A DNA stretch of 64,000 bases. Origin: Blastomyces gilchristii SLH14081 (lineage: Eukaryota; Ascomycota; Eurotiomycetes; Onygenales; Ajellomycetaceae). Numbering within the stretch: the stretch's first letter is position 1; every line of letters begins with the position of its first letter. Positions 48,636 to 59,439 of the stretch are shown piece after piece. The stretch covers positions 1,010,134 through 1,074,133 of the forward strand of contig NW_003101672.1 of NCBI RefSeq assembly GCF_000003855.2, read 5' to 3'. The notes beneath the pieces are model-generated. The model worked only from the letters and a program-made list of their open reading frames with translations, searched no databases and had not been told where the DNA came from. The translations under genes were made by a program, and so were the position numbers.

Positions 48636-51073
48636 TCAGGCCAGTTCCGCATCCAAAAGCGCATTTGCAACAGCAGTGCCTTCTACCTCTTTAATCTTCT
48701 GCATAATAAACGCATATTTACGTTTCGGCACCGGTTTACCCGCTTCACGGTACCGCGTAACGCCAGCCTGGAAAAGTGCTCGAGTTAATATGGGTGACAC
48801 AGGTCCATGATGCTGGACGATGAACAAATACACCCATTGAGTCAATCGCCAGGATGTCGTGGGCGTCACTGTCGTTGTGCAAGAAAACACGAGTGCGAGG
48901 ATATGTAACATGCGCAGACATTCGATGGGGTTTGGGTATAAACAGGGATCTGGTGGCGACGTTCCAGGTTCTGCTACAGCATATGTCACTGCCGGTTGCT
49001 GCCAGCAGCGAGATAGAGCGACTTTTAACGGAGTGTGGCGCCGGAGGAGGCGCAGGACGGCGCTGCGCGGGATCGCGCCAGCTTCTGTGAAGCTGATGAT
49101 TTGGTGGATAAAGGAAGGAGAGGTAACGTCTGTGATTTTTGCTAGTCGATCAAATGTTGAATATATCGCTCCGCGGTTCCGGGTGTACATGGAGAAGTAG
49201 GGGAGGATTTCTTTGATTGTTTTAGGGCTGTGGGTGGGATCAAGGAGTTTTGCTTTTATGGCCGGGTCGAGGGAGCTGGGCCCACCGGTATGTCCGCTTT
49301 GTTTGCTCCAATAAAACTGCTTTCGTGCTTTTGCGAACTCTATATCGGCAGCGTTTGACAGCACAAGGTCCGTCGCAGGCAAATCGCGTAGACGAGAGTC
49401 TTGGAGGTATATCCGCAGCCGGGTTAGAATATCCGTGCCTCTGAATGCGCCTAACGTTCGATCAAGGGAAGATAAAAGGCGACGAAATACACTCCGACGT
49501 CGGAAATCTAGTATTGTATAGCTGGCGGAGGCGTGTCCCAGAACAGCTACGACCCACATCTCAAGCAAACGCTTAAGTCGATTTGGTGTGTTTAAGCCAT
49601 TGTTTTCCAAAGGCGGTGACGCCAAACTCGAAGCAGAATCAAAGTTACTCCTCGAAGTAGCAGAGAATAACACTAAATCATTATCTAGACGGGAGAGTGT
49701 CCAGTGCCAGATATAAAGCGATTGGGCACTCCACTTGTTATATACTGGCGAAAATACTAACAGTTCGGTTATTCTTAAAATGTGCGTGACCGCAGATTCG
49801 GGAGAACATGAATCGAGGAGTGCCTTGGTATAAGAGAGGATTTCGTGTAGGGCATCATTTGGAATGTCTTTTATCGTTGATTTTGGCGCAGAGGCTGCCA
49901 TGAGGATAACGCGCCGAAGAAGAACATCCGCCAATAAATTCGAACCAGAGGTCCCAGGGCCGTCTAACGTATGGATAACATTCATACCAAGTTGCGAAAG
50001 TCTACCTGGCGGTGACGCTTTTAAGATCTCTTCTACCCACAATGCCATTGTTTCCCTGCCAATATCAGACGGAGTCAATACAGGAGACGACTTGAGCCCA
50101 TCCCAAATAGCCTGATAGCATGAAGCAACATCGCCTGAGTTGGCTTTCCCAATGGTACTTTTGCCGTGTTCCCGAGTTTTGGTTTTGATCGACGGTATAA
50201 GCTTAATTATTTTACAAATCTCCTCCACAGGGACAAGACCAAGCATGATGGAACGCTTTAGGAATCGAAAGTGAGCGTATAGCCTAGTCTTCCTCTCTGT
50301 ATGCATGACACAGTGTTCGACCAGGGTAACGTAATTCTCAGCTGCAGGAACATTCAGGAAAGGGTCACTGAAGAAGTCATATAGGTCATCAATATCCCAT
50401 CTCCTGGATCGACCGATGCGGTTCTGAACCAGAAGGATCTCGGAGAGAGCTGTTCGACTGACGAGAGGTCGTTCTCGCAGGTCAAGCCCTAAAACAGCAA
50501 TGTGTTGTCTGAATTCATCTAACGAAGCTGACCGCCACGCCGACGAGGACAAGTGCTTCTTAAGAAAATCATAACTTGGAGTAGAAGTAGGAACGGAAAT
50601 ATCAGGAATCGAGTCGAATTGTGAGGTTTGCGCATTGTCGGCTCCCCACGGGTGGGGAACGGGAGGCGCGTCATTGTACAGATATGGAAAAGCCTCTGCA
50701 CGTTAGATTAGTTTATAGGCGTATGACATCTATTATTCCTTCTGTTAGCCAACATACCTTGCGCTTGCAGAGACCACGGATTGGCCTCAATGGGATGCAC
50801 GTCCGAGTTCTGTTGTGCTGGCTTCCCAAACAGAATCGCGGGATCTACCGCCGGTGAGGAAGATCCCATGAGGGCCAAAGCGGCGTGCCTCCGCCTCGAG
50901 TGTCGTTTTTGAGCCTCGAGAGGGCCGGGGACAGAGCTGCCATATCTTTTGTGGTGTCTTGTAAACCGGGAGAAGCCTTCATTAACGAGCTCGTCGCTAA
51001 TCCAAATGTGATCGGGCCTGGCAGTACCATGCTGCTGAAGAGCCTGGTAGAGCCTATGCCGACATCGAGACAT
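48636..51073 (-). CDS. Unrecognised 791-residue helical protein, possibly mitochondrial
   Basis: Two exons, 50758..51073 and 48636..50695, are joined in phase 1 (GTATGT/GTGCAG) and encode 791 residues. I do not recognise the family. The first 80 residues are rich in Arg/His and start MSRCRHRLYQALQQHG, compatible with a mitochondrial presequence though not diagnostic. The rest is mostly helical without clear repeats: SLDEFRQHIAVLGLDLRE, WDIDDLYDFFSDPFLNVP, HFRFLKRSIMLGLVPVEEI, ALHEILSYTKALLDSCSPES, and MLHILALVFSCTTTVTPTT near the end. The pattern of alternating helices recalls PPR or other helical-repeat factors for organelle gene expression, but no consensus repeat can be aligned by eye. The C-terminus is basic (YREAGKPVPKRKYAFIMQ). 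No catalytic motif was seen. Confidence 0.75.
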
Positions 51074-52575
51074 GCGGATGCAGAGTATGAGCTGTCATAT
51101 AAAGCAATTGGCTTCTTCCAAGGCCAATTGGTTCCGTCGTGCGTGATGGAAGTGAGGTTTGATGCTGTCTCTGCCTGTCGTTGTCGTTCTCAACGATGAT
51201 TTTGAGCTCGTGCTTGGCATGCTGACTCAGCTAGATATTGTCACAATAGAAATAGCAGACACGAAGCAGAGAAAGAAATATGACTTTCTATCTAACTTAC
51301 TACGTATATACATGTACTGTACTCCGTACAAGTATAGCTCATGAATAGAGATCCCACAAGTTAGTTAACGCTTAGCCGCTAATGACTCTTTATTGGCATA
51401 AGTCTACACATAACTAACTCGACAGCTCTTCCTAAACCAGAAAGTGCTTGAGGAATCTACCCCAAACTATCGCTTCGTCTTTTATTCCAACTGCAATAAA
51501 TAGGCCACAGAACCCTGGCCGCGCCGTCCTCAAAGCCAATGGGACATCCGTCCTCCTGCCGGAACTCCGATGCAGCGCTCATATAGCCTGTGTCAACAGT
51601 ATTAATGGCAATACGGTGCTTGATCCAGATCTGGGGTAGTATCTGGAGTCTCTGTGGATGACTTTAACGGAGTTTTGCGCCATACTCGTAAGGGGTAGTA
51701 GCTCACGACAGAGAATAAGAGGAACGAACGCATTAAAGAGTGCGCGCTTATCATGTCTTCGTAAGGGATTTCTTGTAGTATTTGTGTCTAAGAGGATTTA
51801 CCACCATTCTCTTCCTCAACTATGTCTCTGCTAGGGCCTTTCTGTGGAGGTTGTGCTGCTTCGGTAGCATATGTCTCGCCCCTAGTGCACCTTCGTGTAA
51901 AAACTGACTGTCCTTCAAGTCTAGCTGACCACGAAAGCCCCATACCTCCCCTTATCCTTGCTTCGTACCTACGGAGAGTCAATGGCCCCCAAGCACGGAA
52001 ATAATTATTGTCGGCAGACGGCCCATTCACTGTTTATTGAGCGCCTCTTAGAATTGGTGAATAATTTCTAATTTTGTACATTTTAATCTACAACTGATTG
52101 ATACCCAAAAATTTACACCGCTTATTCTGGCCCTTGTTCTAGAATCTAAAATATAGGACGACCTAGACCTTAGACATGATAGATGGATACGCGGTGAGGA
52201 GGAACACAGGTACGAGGTCCCGTTGTATAGTACCTGTGATGTAATCCCGCTACCACCATAGGAGCATACGTGTTCGGTGGGCGGCGAACTTCAGTCGATG
52301 CCACAGCGTTGGTTTGCTCTTGTATACGAGTATACAAAGCGTGTTTTCCATGAGAACGAGGTACAATGCCCCGTTTCGCTGATTAGGCGGGCTGTCCTCG
52401 TCTGTCCGTGTTCGAATAGGCTGGTGAGGAGGAGGCAGCGGAGTTGCCCGGTGTATATGGTAGGAGAGGGTAGTACCAAGGTCTGTGAGGATATCGGATC
52501 AAAGGAAGCAAAATATATGTGCATATGTATATATATATGGCATAGCCAACACGGAAACTAAATTTAAATATCTGC
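51074..52575. other. Gene-free region between two minus-strand genes
   Basis: This 1.5 kb stretch lies upstream of the 791-residue gene and downstream of OCT1. It has one TACTCCGTA copy (51320-51328) and several short frames without protein-like character. One 64-codon plus-strand frame at 51448-51639 was examined and not accepted. Confidence 0.5.
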
Positions 52576-54975
52576 TCACATATCTGAACGACTCTGTCCA
52601 AGGCCCCACAATCCAACTTCAAGCATGGCGTCTTCACCACCCTCGGCCAGTTTCCCATTCACGTTCGCTGGGTGTTGATCACCGAGAACACCAGCGACAC
52701 ATCGCCACCCATCCCTTCCTCCACCCCATCGCAAAACCTCGTTTTTGAATTTTTCTCCTGCCTCTCGGTCGGTCGCCAGCTTTCCTTCTTGGAAGGTTTC
52801 AGACCACAGCTTGCTGGCGATGGCACGGTCAAAAAGATAACTGTAGTAGCTGGCGCCGTAGTGGAAAAGGTGGCCAAAGTAACCTTGCCAAGTTGTCTGG
52901 GAGTCGACGGGGTCGAAGATTGTGGCATGTTGTGAGTAAAGGGCGTGGAAGATTTGAGTGGTATCGAAACCTGGCTGGAGCGGGCTGGCGTCGTGATAAG
53001 CTTGGTCTAGTAGGGCCATCATTATCTGCGCTTCGTTGTCCATGGCACCTTGTATACTCTCATAATTCTCGTGATTTAGGCGCATGGTTTGGATCATGTC
53101 TTCAGGAAGGGGCTTGTTGGTCTCCCAATGGCGGGCATAGAGCGAGAGCACTTCCGGGGCCATGGCGAAGCTTTCCATAATGACGGATGGGAGTTCGACG
53201 AAATCCGTTGCGCAGCGAGTGCCGGAGATGGTTTGGAAATCAGTACGGGCCAGCACAGAGTGGATGGCGTGACCCATTTCATGAAACAGGGTTTGGACGC
53301 TGTGTTTCGAGAGGAGCGAAGGCTCAGAGCCGCTGGGGGAGGGGTTCGAGAAGTCGCAAATTAGTGCGATTGTTGGGAGCTGATAGAGAGTATTTGTTCC
53401 TGGTCGTATAGCCGTGGCCATGCCATCGTTGGGATGTATATCAGCCGACATTGCCGCTTCTGAAATCTCTTCGGCAGATATCGCGCGAGAGCACCGGAGA
53501 GTGAAGTGGGTTGGGTTCGGGCTCTTGCCCGGTCTTGAAAAAAGATCACAATAAATGACTGCAAGATGGTTATTGGATTCGTCTAGGACATCTAAGCGTC
53601 GAACATCTGGGTTCCAAGTCTCTCCAGGAGACGTTTCCTTTGGAACGAGACGGACGCCATAGAGTCTGGCAAAAAGCCGAGAGAGCCCCTGCATAACAGT
53701 TCCCAATGAAAAGAATGTGGCGAATAGGCTGATCGCGCGCGATTTCCTGGAGACGTCATGCCTCGCAGCATATTTCTCAACGTAGTAGGAATGGTCCCAG
53801 GGAGAAAATGGGGGCTTGTCCCCTTTTAACGCTGTATAATCCTCCATTTTTATCGCATCCAATTTCCCAATCTCTTTCTGGGTGAGCTCGCGATTTTTAG
53901 AATTCAAGGCCAAGAGAAATTTCTTAACAGCCTCTGGGCTTTTGGCCATTTTGTCACTCATCGCCATGTGAGCGTAGCTTGGGTAACCAGTCAATTGAGC
54001 TAACTCAGCTCTCAATTCTAGCAGCCGCGTCAAACGGTGGATTTGCGCGTTCGAGCTCTTCCGAGATGTAAGATAGATCTGCTTTCTAGTATTCTCGTCG
54101 TGAACAGATTTTAAAGCTATATTCGGCGCCATGCCATCGATTGGGATTTGGACGTTTGACCACCTACGCAACTTCTCCAAGAGTGTAGGATCCATCCCTC
54201 GTAGGTTATTTTTGTCGAAAGATAACCTGCCAACTTTGGGTTCCATGCCGTGCACAAACCTAAAGCCCGCATCACTGATACTATTACATAGCTCGACGAA
54301 CCGTTTTTTCTTCTCCGGGGGTAGATGGATACCAGATTTCGTAAAATCCCTAATTAGCATCTCGGCCGTGACCTTCTCCTCTTGGCTCCACTGGGAGGAT
54401 ATTTCAGGGTCCGACAAAGCCCGGTTGAGTATATCATTAAGACGAGTTTCGGTATTCAGAACGTTCATATATTCGAATATGATTGAGTATGCCTGTGTCG
54501 CGGCATCTTGAATGGCGGGATCCGGGTGGTTTGACCGCATAAAATCGGCCATATCTATCACCCGACAAAGTAAGTCGCTGAGGCGGTCAAGATCCCTTGC
54601 CACCCTCTTATGTCCATCAAGGGTTGATACCTCAAGTACCTTGGCCATAATTTCCTGGCATTTCTGCAGCGAAACGGAGGCAAACTTCAAGAAACCTTCC
54701 GGGGATTTGAGGTATTGATTTTGCAACAGCCCTGACGAAGAGCCGCCCTTCCGACGCGAGAATTCCCGCCAGAACGGCTGCGAATCAAATATCATACGTA
54801 GGGTATTATCATCGTGGCGCTTCGCGGCTTCGTTGCCAGCAACGGTATAATCCTGCACGTCTTTTATGATACCTGAGGCGGCATTGTTGTGGATGCGGCG
54901 GTTGGGATGTACGCGATGCTGCTGTAACACGCATCGTCGACAGGTCCATGGCCGCCGCCGGAAGATCTTAAGCAT
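52576..54975 (-). CDS. OCT1: Mitochondrial intermediate peptidase Oct1 (M3 zinc metallopeptidase)
   Basis: Matrix protease that removes an octapeptide from a subset of imported proteins after the main processing peptidase. Single exon, 799 residues. The N-terminus (MLKIFRRRPWTCRRCVLQQH) is a typical basic presequence. The thimet-oligopeptidase-type helical domain follows, with the zinc site HEMGH at about 565-569 within TLFHEMGHAIHSVLARTDF. The third ligand glutamate is about 25 residues later in VELPSVIMESFAM. The conserved C-terminal HYGASYYSYLFDRAIASKLW is present. All catalytic residues are present and the length is normal. The DPVDSQTTWQGYFGHLFHYG segment is family-typical. Confidence 0.96.
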   Translation of the reverse strand: MLKIFRRRPWTCRRCVLQQHRVHPNRRIHNNAASGIIKDVQDYTVAGNEAAKRHDDNTLRMIFDSQPFWREFSRRKGGSSSGLLQNQYLKSPEGFLKFASVSLQKCQEIMAKVLEVSTLDGHKRVARDLDRLSDLLCRVIDMADFMRSNHPDPAIQDAATQAYSIIFEYMNVLNTETRLNDILNRALSDPEISSQWSQEEKVTAEMLIRDFTKSGIHLPPEKKKRFVELCNSISDAGFRFVHGMEPKVGRLSFDKNNLRGMDPTLLEKLRRWSNVQIPIDGMAPNIALKSVHDENTRKQIYLTSRKSSNAQIHRLTRLLELRAELAQLTGYPSYAHMAMSDKMAKSPEAVKKFLLALNSKNRELTQKEIGKLDAIKMEDYTALKGDKPPFSPWDHSYYVEKYAARHDVSRKSRAISLFATFFSLGTVMQGLSRLFARLYGVRLVPKETSPGETWNPDVRRLDVLDESNNHLAVIYCDLFSRPGKSPNPTHFTLRCSRAISAEEISEAAMSADIHPNDGMATAIRPGTNTLYQLPTIALICDFSNPSPSGSEPSLLSKHSVQTLFHEMGHAIHSVLARTDFQTISGTRCATDFVELPSVIMESFAMAPEVLSLYARHWETNKPLPEDMIQTMRLNHENYESIQGAMDNEAQIMMALLDQAYHDASPLQPGFDTTQIFHALYSQHATIFDPVDSQTTWQGYFGHLFHYGASYYSYLFDRAIASKLWSETFQEGKLATDREAGEKFKNEVLRWGGGRDGWRCVAGVLGDQHPANVNGKLAEGGEDAMLEVGLWGLGQSRSDM

Positions 54976-55235
54976 CTTCCGAGAGCGGTATCACCAGCTT
55001 GTCAAAAGGAAATAGAACAATGCGGGGCGAGGACAAGGTGGGATGCTGGAAGGGGGACGTTGTCAAGCAAAGAGGTTTTGGGGTCAATATTGATTTTCTG
55101 TTGTCTTTCATGTTCCCGGAATCAGGCGATCGCCAGTTCGGGCCGGGACCGGGACGGGGAACTTTTTTCCTGCAACGTCAGTCCACCAACATCCATCAAT
55201 ATTGGGCTTCGCCTTTTGCTTCCACGCATTGTTGA

Positions 55236-56147
55236 ATGCCAATTGGACAGCAATCTTCGTTTTCTGCCGCATATTCCTTGCGTCTACTATTTCTAGCAGG
55301 TATGCGTATGCGCACTTCACCAAATCTACTACAAATCTAATCGATTGACAGAGGCTGCCATCGGAGCAGGTGCTCTTTCATTGCGTGCGACCTGATTTCA
55401 TCCCAGGTGACATTGGACAAAAATGGTGCGGCTTCCCCCAAGGAGACAAATGGATATACATCATTGGGAGAGGATGGGATATTAAACTAACCCTATCTTC
55501 AGTCGCACCGCAAACCCATCTACGAAGATGAACCCTCCGCAGTTCCGGCGGAAGCGCCCCAATCCCAGCTTCAAGAGAGAGATACACAACAGCCAGCCTT
55601 TTCCACCAAGACGCTTCAAAGAGCATCTTCCACCTCTACGGCAGACATGTTATCCCAGCAAGTCCGCCAGGTCCGTCTCTTCCTGTACGCACACACTCTC
55701 GCCGCCGAAAACAGCTTCAACGACGCCCTTGCCAGCGTCTTCCGCGCTGAAAGCCGCTTCACCAACACGATAGCCTCCTTGGCTCCTCCACGTGAATCCG
55801 GCGAGCGCCTGCTACCGGGAAGCATTTACGTTCTTGTATCCGCCATGGCTGGGTCAATTATCTCGCGAAACCGTGGGATATTCTTAAGAGCAACAACCCC
55901 GCTGGCGGTAGGCACTGTGGCAGCCTGGACGCTTCTTCCCGTCACAATGCAGAATGTGTCGGATCTAGTGTTCGAGTATGAAAAGAAGATTCCGGGAGTT
56001 GCAGAGCAACATGTGCGGATTCGGACTGCCGCGGAGGAATCATGGTATACCGCTAAAGCACATAGCGCGCATGCTCGTGGGTTGCTAGAGAGCAAAATTG
56101 GACAGGGGAGAGAAAAGTTGGAGGAATGGGTGAGAAAGGGAAATTAA
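55236..56147 (+). CDS. MICOS subunit, apolipoprotein O family (Mic26/Mic27-like); 5' part uncertain
   Basis: Inner-membrane protein of the MICOS complex at mitochondrial crista junctions. The large exon 55503..56147 is secure. It starts SHRKPIYEDEPSA, continues through a linker into QQVRQVRLFLYAHTLAAEN, SLAPPRESGERLLPGSIYVL, two membrane-like segments (YVLVSAMAGSIISRN, PLAVGTVAAWTLLPVTM) and a helical tail. Upstream exons proposed here are 55236..55299 (from an ATG, phase 1) and 55352..55406. They encode a plausible targeting and membrane segment, LRLLFLAEAAIGAGALSLRA, but then hit TGA at 55394. The last part of that exon is open only in the next frame (DLISSQ), which joins the main exon in phase. 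One base therefore seems missing, or the 5' model is wrong. Confidence refers to the family and the last exon. Confidence 0.7.
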
Positions 56148-56460
56148 GATGTAAATGCTGCACGATTATCCTTTTAAGAGAACGTCCTCAGCTTCGTTAC
56201 TTTGTATCGCTGTATCTACAGCCTTTGTATATGTAGAGTCATCATTTAGACGTGAATTTCAACACTTTTCTATACCGTTTCCGTATTTGTTGATCACGAA
56301 AGCCACATTCTCGTTATCGATTGTTTGGTTATATATGGGAAAGTGAAAAATAAATACAGTATCCTAGGATTTCAGAGTATACTAGCCCGCCAATTGTTTG
56401 AAAACATATTACTGAAGTAACTCCGTGCGCCTGCCCATGCCACCTACCTATATATTAATT
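56148..56460. other. Intergenic between convergent MICOS gene and GRH1
   Basis: This 313-bp AT-rich 3'-flank sequence holds nothing further. Confidence 0.5.
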
Positions 56461-57632
56461 TCATTCCGTTGTATCACTACCGCCCGTAGCGGTCGTCGGG
56501 GGAGGAGAGGCATGGTCCTCGCCAGTTTTTGGCGGAGGTGGGATTGGTGAAGCATATCTAGACGGCACGAAGTCCTCCTCCTTACTCTTCTGCTCACCTT
56601 CCCGGAAATAGTCATCAAAAGTTAAAGTTCCACCATGATGAGCGTGCCGCGGTTTACGTCCATGCCTCACTGGGGCCGCACTCGATTTGTTGGGGTTAAT
56701 TAGTGGAGGGGCTAGAGGCGGTGGGGAAGCCATATTCGCAGGTACAAGGAAATGATTTCCTGCGCCGTTAGACGGAGCGGACTTGTTTGGCTCGTTGGAT
56801 TCCTCCTTCGTTTCGAAAACAACCTCTCCAGGTTCCTCCACTGCCTCACCTAAACCAACGGGTAACCTATGCAGGGCTCCGTACCCTAATACAGCCCCCA
56901 GGGCACCTTCCCCACCCCAGCCGCGCCTTGGAACAAGTTCGACTTCCCTGACAACGTCGAATTCACGATTATATACCCATAGCACAAGACTTCGATTCAA
57001 ATGGTCCTCAACAAGTTCGCCAAGAGCAGACTCCCCACGGAGGGTTCCGCTAGGCGTTCCCAAAATATAATCTGAATGAGGTAGAAGCCCAGCTTGATAG
57101 GCCGGGCTGAGTGGAGACGGTATTTCGGTAATATGCCATATATGCTGTGTCGTCGAAAGAGGTGAAAACTGGAAAGTCACGCCGAGGGTAGGTTTCTCTG
57201 AAGGAACCGGTACTGTCGTCGTATATGTTCGTTGGCCCTGATAAACGTTTTGGTCATTGTTAGAGCCATGGGGGTCTCAAGTAGATGTCCAGCGGGGTAA
57301 TTTAGATTAGCACACCTTTGCACTCCAAATCTCGAAGGTAACGCTCGAACCTGCACAGTTGCGAATTTCTGTTGCGAAAAGGTTTGGGTCTGGATCGTCC
57401 TTCTAGGGGTAAGCAATAGAGTCAAGAAAGTGCGATTTAGACGGGAATAAAACCCTACAATTAGGTGTCCGTTGATCCCGATTACGAAGTCAAACCAGGG
57501 CTCCAGTGGGAGCTCCGGGTCTTTGTTCCGGAGGACCTGGAAGCCATGGGGGTTATCACGGAAGTGGCTGTGCTGCTGTTGCCCTGGTTCCGAGTCGAGG
57601 CGGGCAATGAAACGGTTGAGGGCGCCAAACAT
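56461..57632 (-). CDS. GRH1: GRASP-family Golgi protein Grh1
   Basis: Peripheral protein of early Golgi/ER-exit sites, involved in vesicle capture and unconventional secretion. Three exons, 57459..57632, 57316..57402 and 56461..57237, are joined in phase 0 and encode 345 residues. The N-terminus MFGALNRFIARLDSE can form an amphipathic membrane helix, as in fungal GRASPs. Two PDZ-like GRASP repeats follow, with PWFDFVIGINGHLI, DPDPNLFATEIRNCAG and KPTLGVTFQFSPLS in the first and AYQAGLLPHSDYILGTPSG, GESALGELVEDHLNRSL and YNREFDVVREVELVP in the second. The Pro/Ser-rich C-terminal tail (from about residue 210) is disordered. Family motifs match across all splice joins. Confidence 0.94.
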
Positions 57633-57966
57633 GGAGTGTATTTCAACTTCAAAATTGAAGGCGAAGAAAATTACGTTGTTAATTAATATAATTCAACGGC
57701 GTTGACTGCGTGGATAATAAACATAAGCCGGAATACGTATTGTCGCATTGGGTGTCGCAAGTTGAGAGCTGTCCTCGCCTTGAATTGTCTCGACAAGCTA
57801 TGAAGCAGGATGCAAACACTGCAAACAAGCAACCCCACCGTCATTAAACATCTCATTCAACCATTTTCTCAATTATACTTACGCTCCCTTCGGAGTGCAT
57901 TTCGGGAGCTGCGGCATGGATCATCAGGAGCTGGCATAGTAACAATCTAATTAATTTCTTGCTGGC
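57633..57966. other. Divergent promoter region between GRH1 and TGS1
   Basis: This 334-bp region lies between two start codons. No further signal was recognised. Confidence 0.5.
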
Positions 57967-58895
57967 ATGGCGGGTGCGAACGATGAACCGCCCGCAGGAG
58001 TCCATCATTACTATAGTAGAGAAGAAGTCCCTTCGGACATCCAAAAGTAAGCCTATATTTTACATCTATGCAGCACGTATTTATGAGGAGCAAAAGTAAG
58101 TATTCGACTAACAGCATTATCCTAGTTACTGGGCTCAACGCTACAAGATATTTTCCAAGTATGACGATGGTATCTGGTTGACTGATGATGCCTGGTTTGG
58201 CGTCACTCCCGAGCCAATCGCAAAGTAAGTCGAGCACATCAATCTATGTAATGCACTAGCAAATTCACTTACTTATTGAAATATTTAAAGGAAAATAGCA
58301 CAGCATATGGCAGACTCTGCTCCAAAGGACAGAAGCATACTTGTTGACGCTTTCGCTGGCGCTGGAGGTAACACCATCGCCTTCGCGCTATCCGGTAGAT
58401 GGAAGAGAATATATGCCATCGAGAAAGACCTTGCCGTTCTTCAGTGTGCAAAACACAATGCCAAAGTGTATGGCGTGGATGACAAAATTACTTGGTTTGA
58501 GGGTGATTGTATGCAAATTCTCAAACATCAGTTGAGTGTATTGGCGTCCTACAGCGTCATTTTTGCCAGTCCACCCTGGGGAGGTAAGCCAAATGGTTAC
58601 TTTCTTTCACTAAACCCTTCCTTACCTGTCATTCTAACTATTTGACTCAGGTCCAGGATATCGTGCTGACGACGTATTTGACTTATCGACTATGCAACCA
58701 TACTCTCTGGGTACTCTGTATTCGGAGTTTTCTGCATTCACCGACCATATGGCACTGTTCTTACCGCGAACCTCCGACTTAAGGCAGCTTGCGACAATAG
58801 TGAAAGACGGAAAGAAAGCCTCAGTTATGCACTATTGTATGGACGGGGCAAGCAAGGCGCTATGTATTTATACTGGAGGCTTTAATGAGAAATGA
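57967..58895 (+). CDS. TGS1: Trimethylguanosine synthase Tgs1 (RNA cap guanine-N2 methyltransferase)
   Basis: Converts the m7G cap of snRNAs, snoRNAs and telomerase RNA to the 2,2,7-trimethyl form in the nucleus or nucleolus. Four exons, 57967..58046, 58126..58224, 58291..58583 and 58651..58895, are joined in phases 2, 2 and 1 and encode 238 residues. Motifs: YWAQRYKIFSKYDDGIWLTD for substrate binding; SAM motif I in VDAFAGAGGNTIAFAL; IYAIEKDLAVLQCAKHN; the acidic WFEGDCM; and the catalytic motif SPPWGGPGY, interrupted by intron 3. This is the compact catalytic form, the usual size in fungi. The start MAGANDEPPAGVHHYYS is the first usable ATG. Confidence 0.94.
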
Positions 58896-59439
58896 AAGTG
58901 CTTTAACATTTTCTGTAATATACTCCGTACTTAGGACATAGTCAACTGGACATTGATTATAATCAAGATAAAGTGAGATTTGCAAGGTCGACTTCGAGAT
59001 TTTGTCCGGAGTATTAAGTAGCCCATGAATTACCCACTGAATAAAACGTGCGTCGAATAAAGATCTAACACAGCCATTCCCCTATTATTATTCAGTGAAT
59101 CGCGTTTGCGGAGACATCCATGCATGGGTTCCAAGTTGTGATTTAGATATCACGTGATTGAGATCTCCGTCGCTTGCATTTCATCACCCGCAACCTAACA
59201 AGACTCTTTATACGGGTAACTCTTGTTCAATACTCACCTCCGTTCTGGCTAACTTCTTGAACATCGAGACTTGCAGCTTTATATGGTGACAAGTTCGAAT
59301 CTCGATGCCAAACCGACCATTTCCCTGCCAGTAAGGCAAGGCCGCGTGAACCTCATCGAGCTTCATGTCGACTTCATCTTCCCTCTCGAAAGCGATTTCC
59401 TCTAGCAAGCATAAAACAGAAGGACCTCTCCCTGCGAAA
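58896..59439. other. Intergenic between TGS1 and TAF1 (TAF1 promoter)
   Basis: This 0.54 kb stretch includes TACTCCGTA at 58921-58929 and a TATCACGTGATT word near 59149 with a palindromic CACGTG E-box, a common site for basic helix-loop-helix factors. An in-frame ATG at 59365 lies in this region and could be an alternative TAF1 start. Confidence 0.55.

Noticed and set aside
51448..51639. 64-codon plus-strand frame in the OCT1-upstream gap
   Set aside because: No recognisable motif, no splice partners and a length expected by chance.
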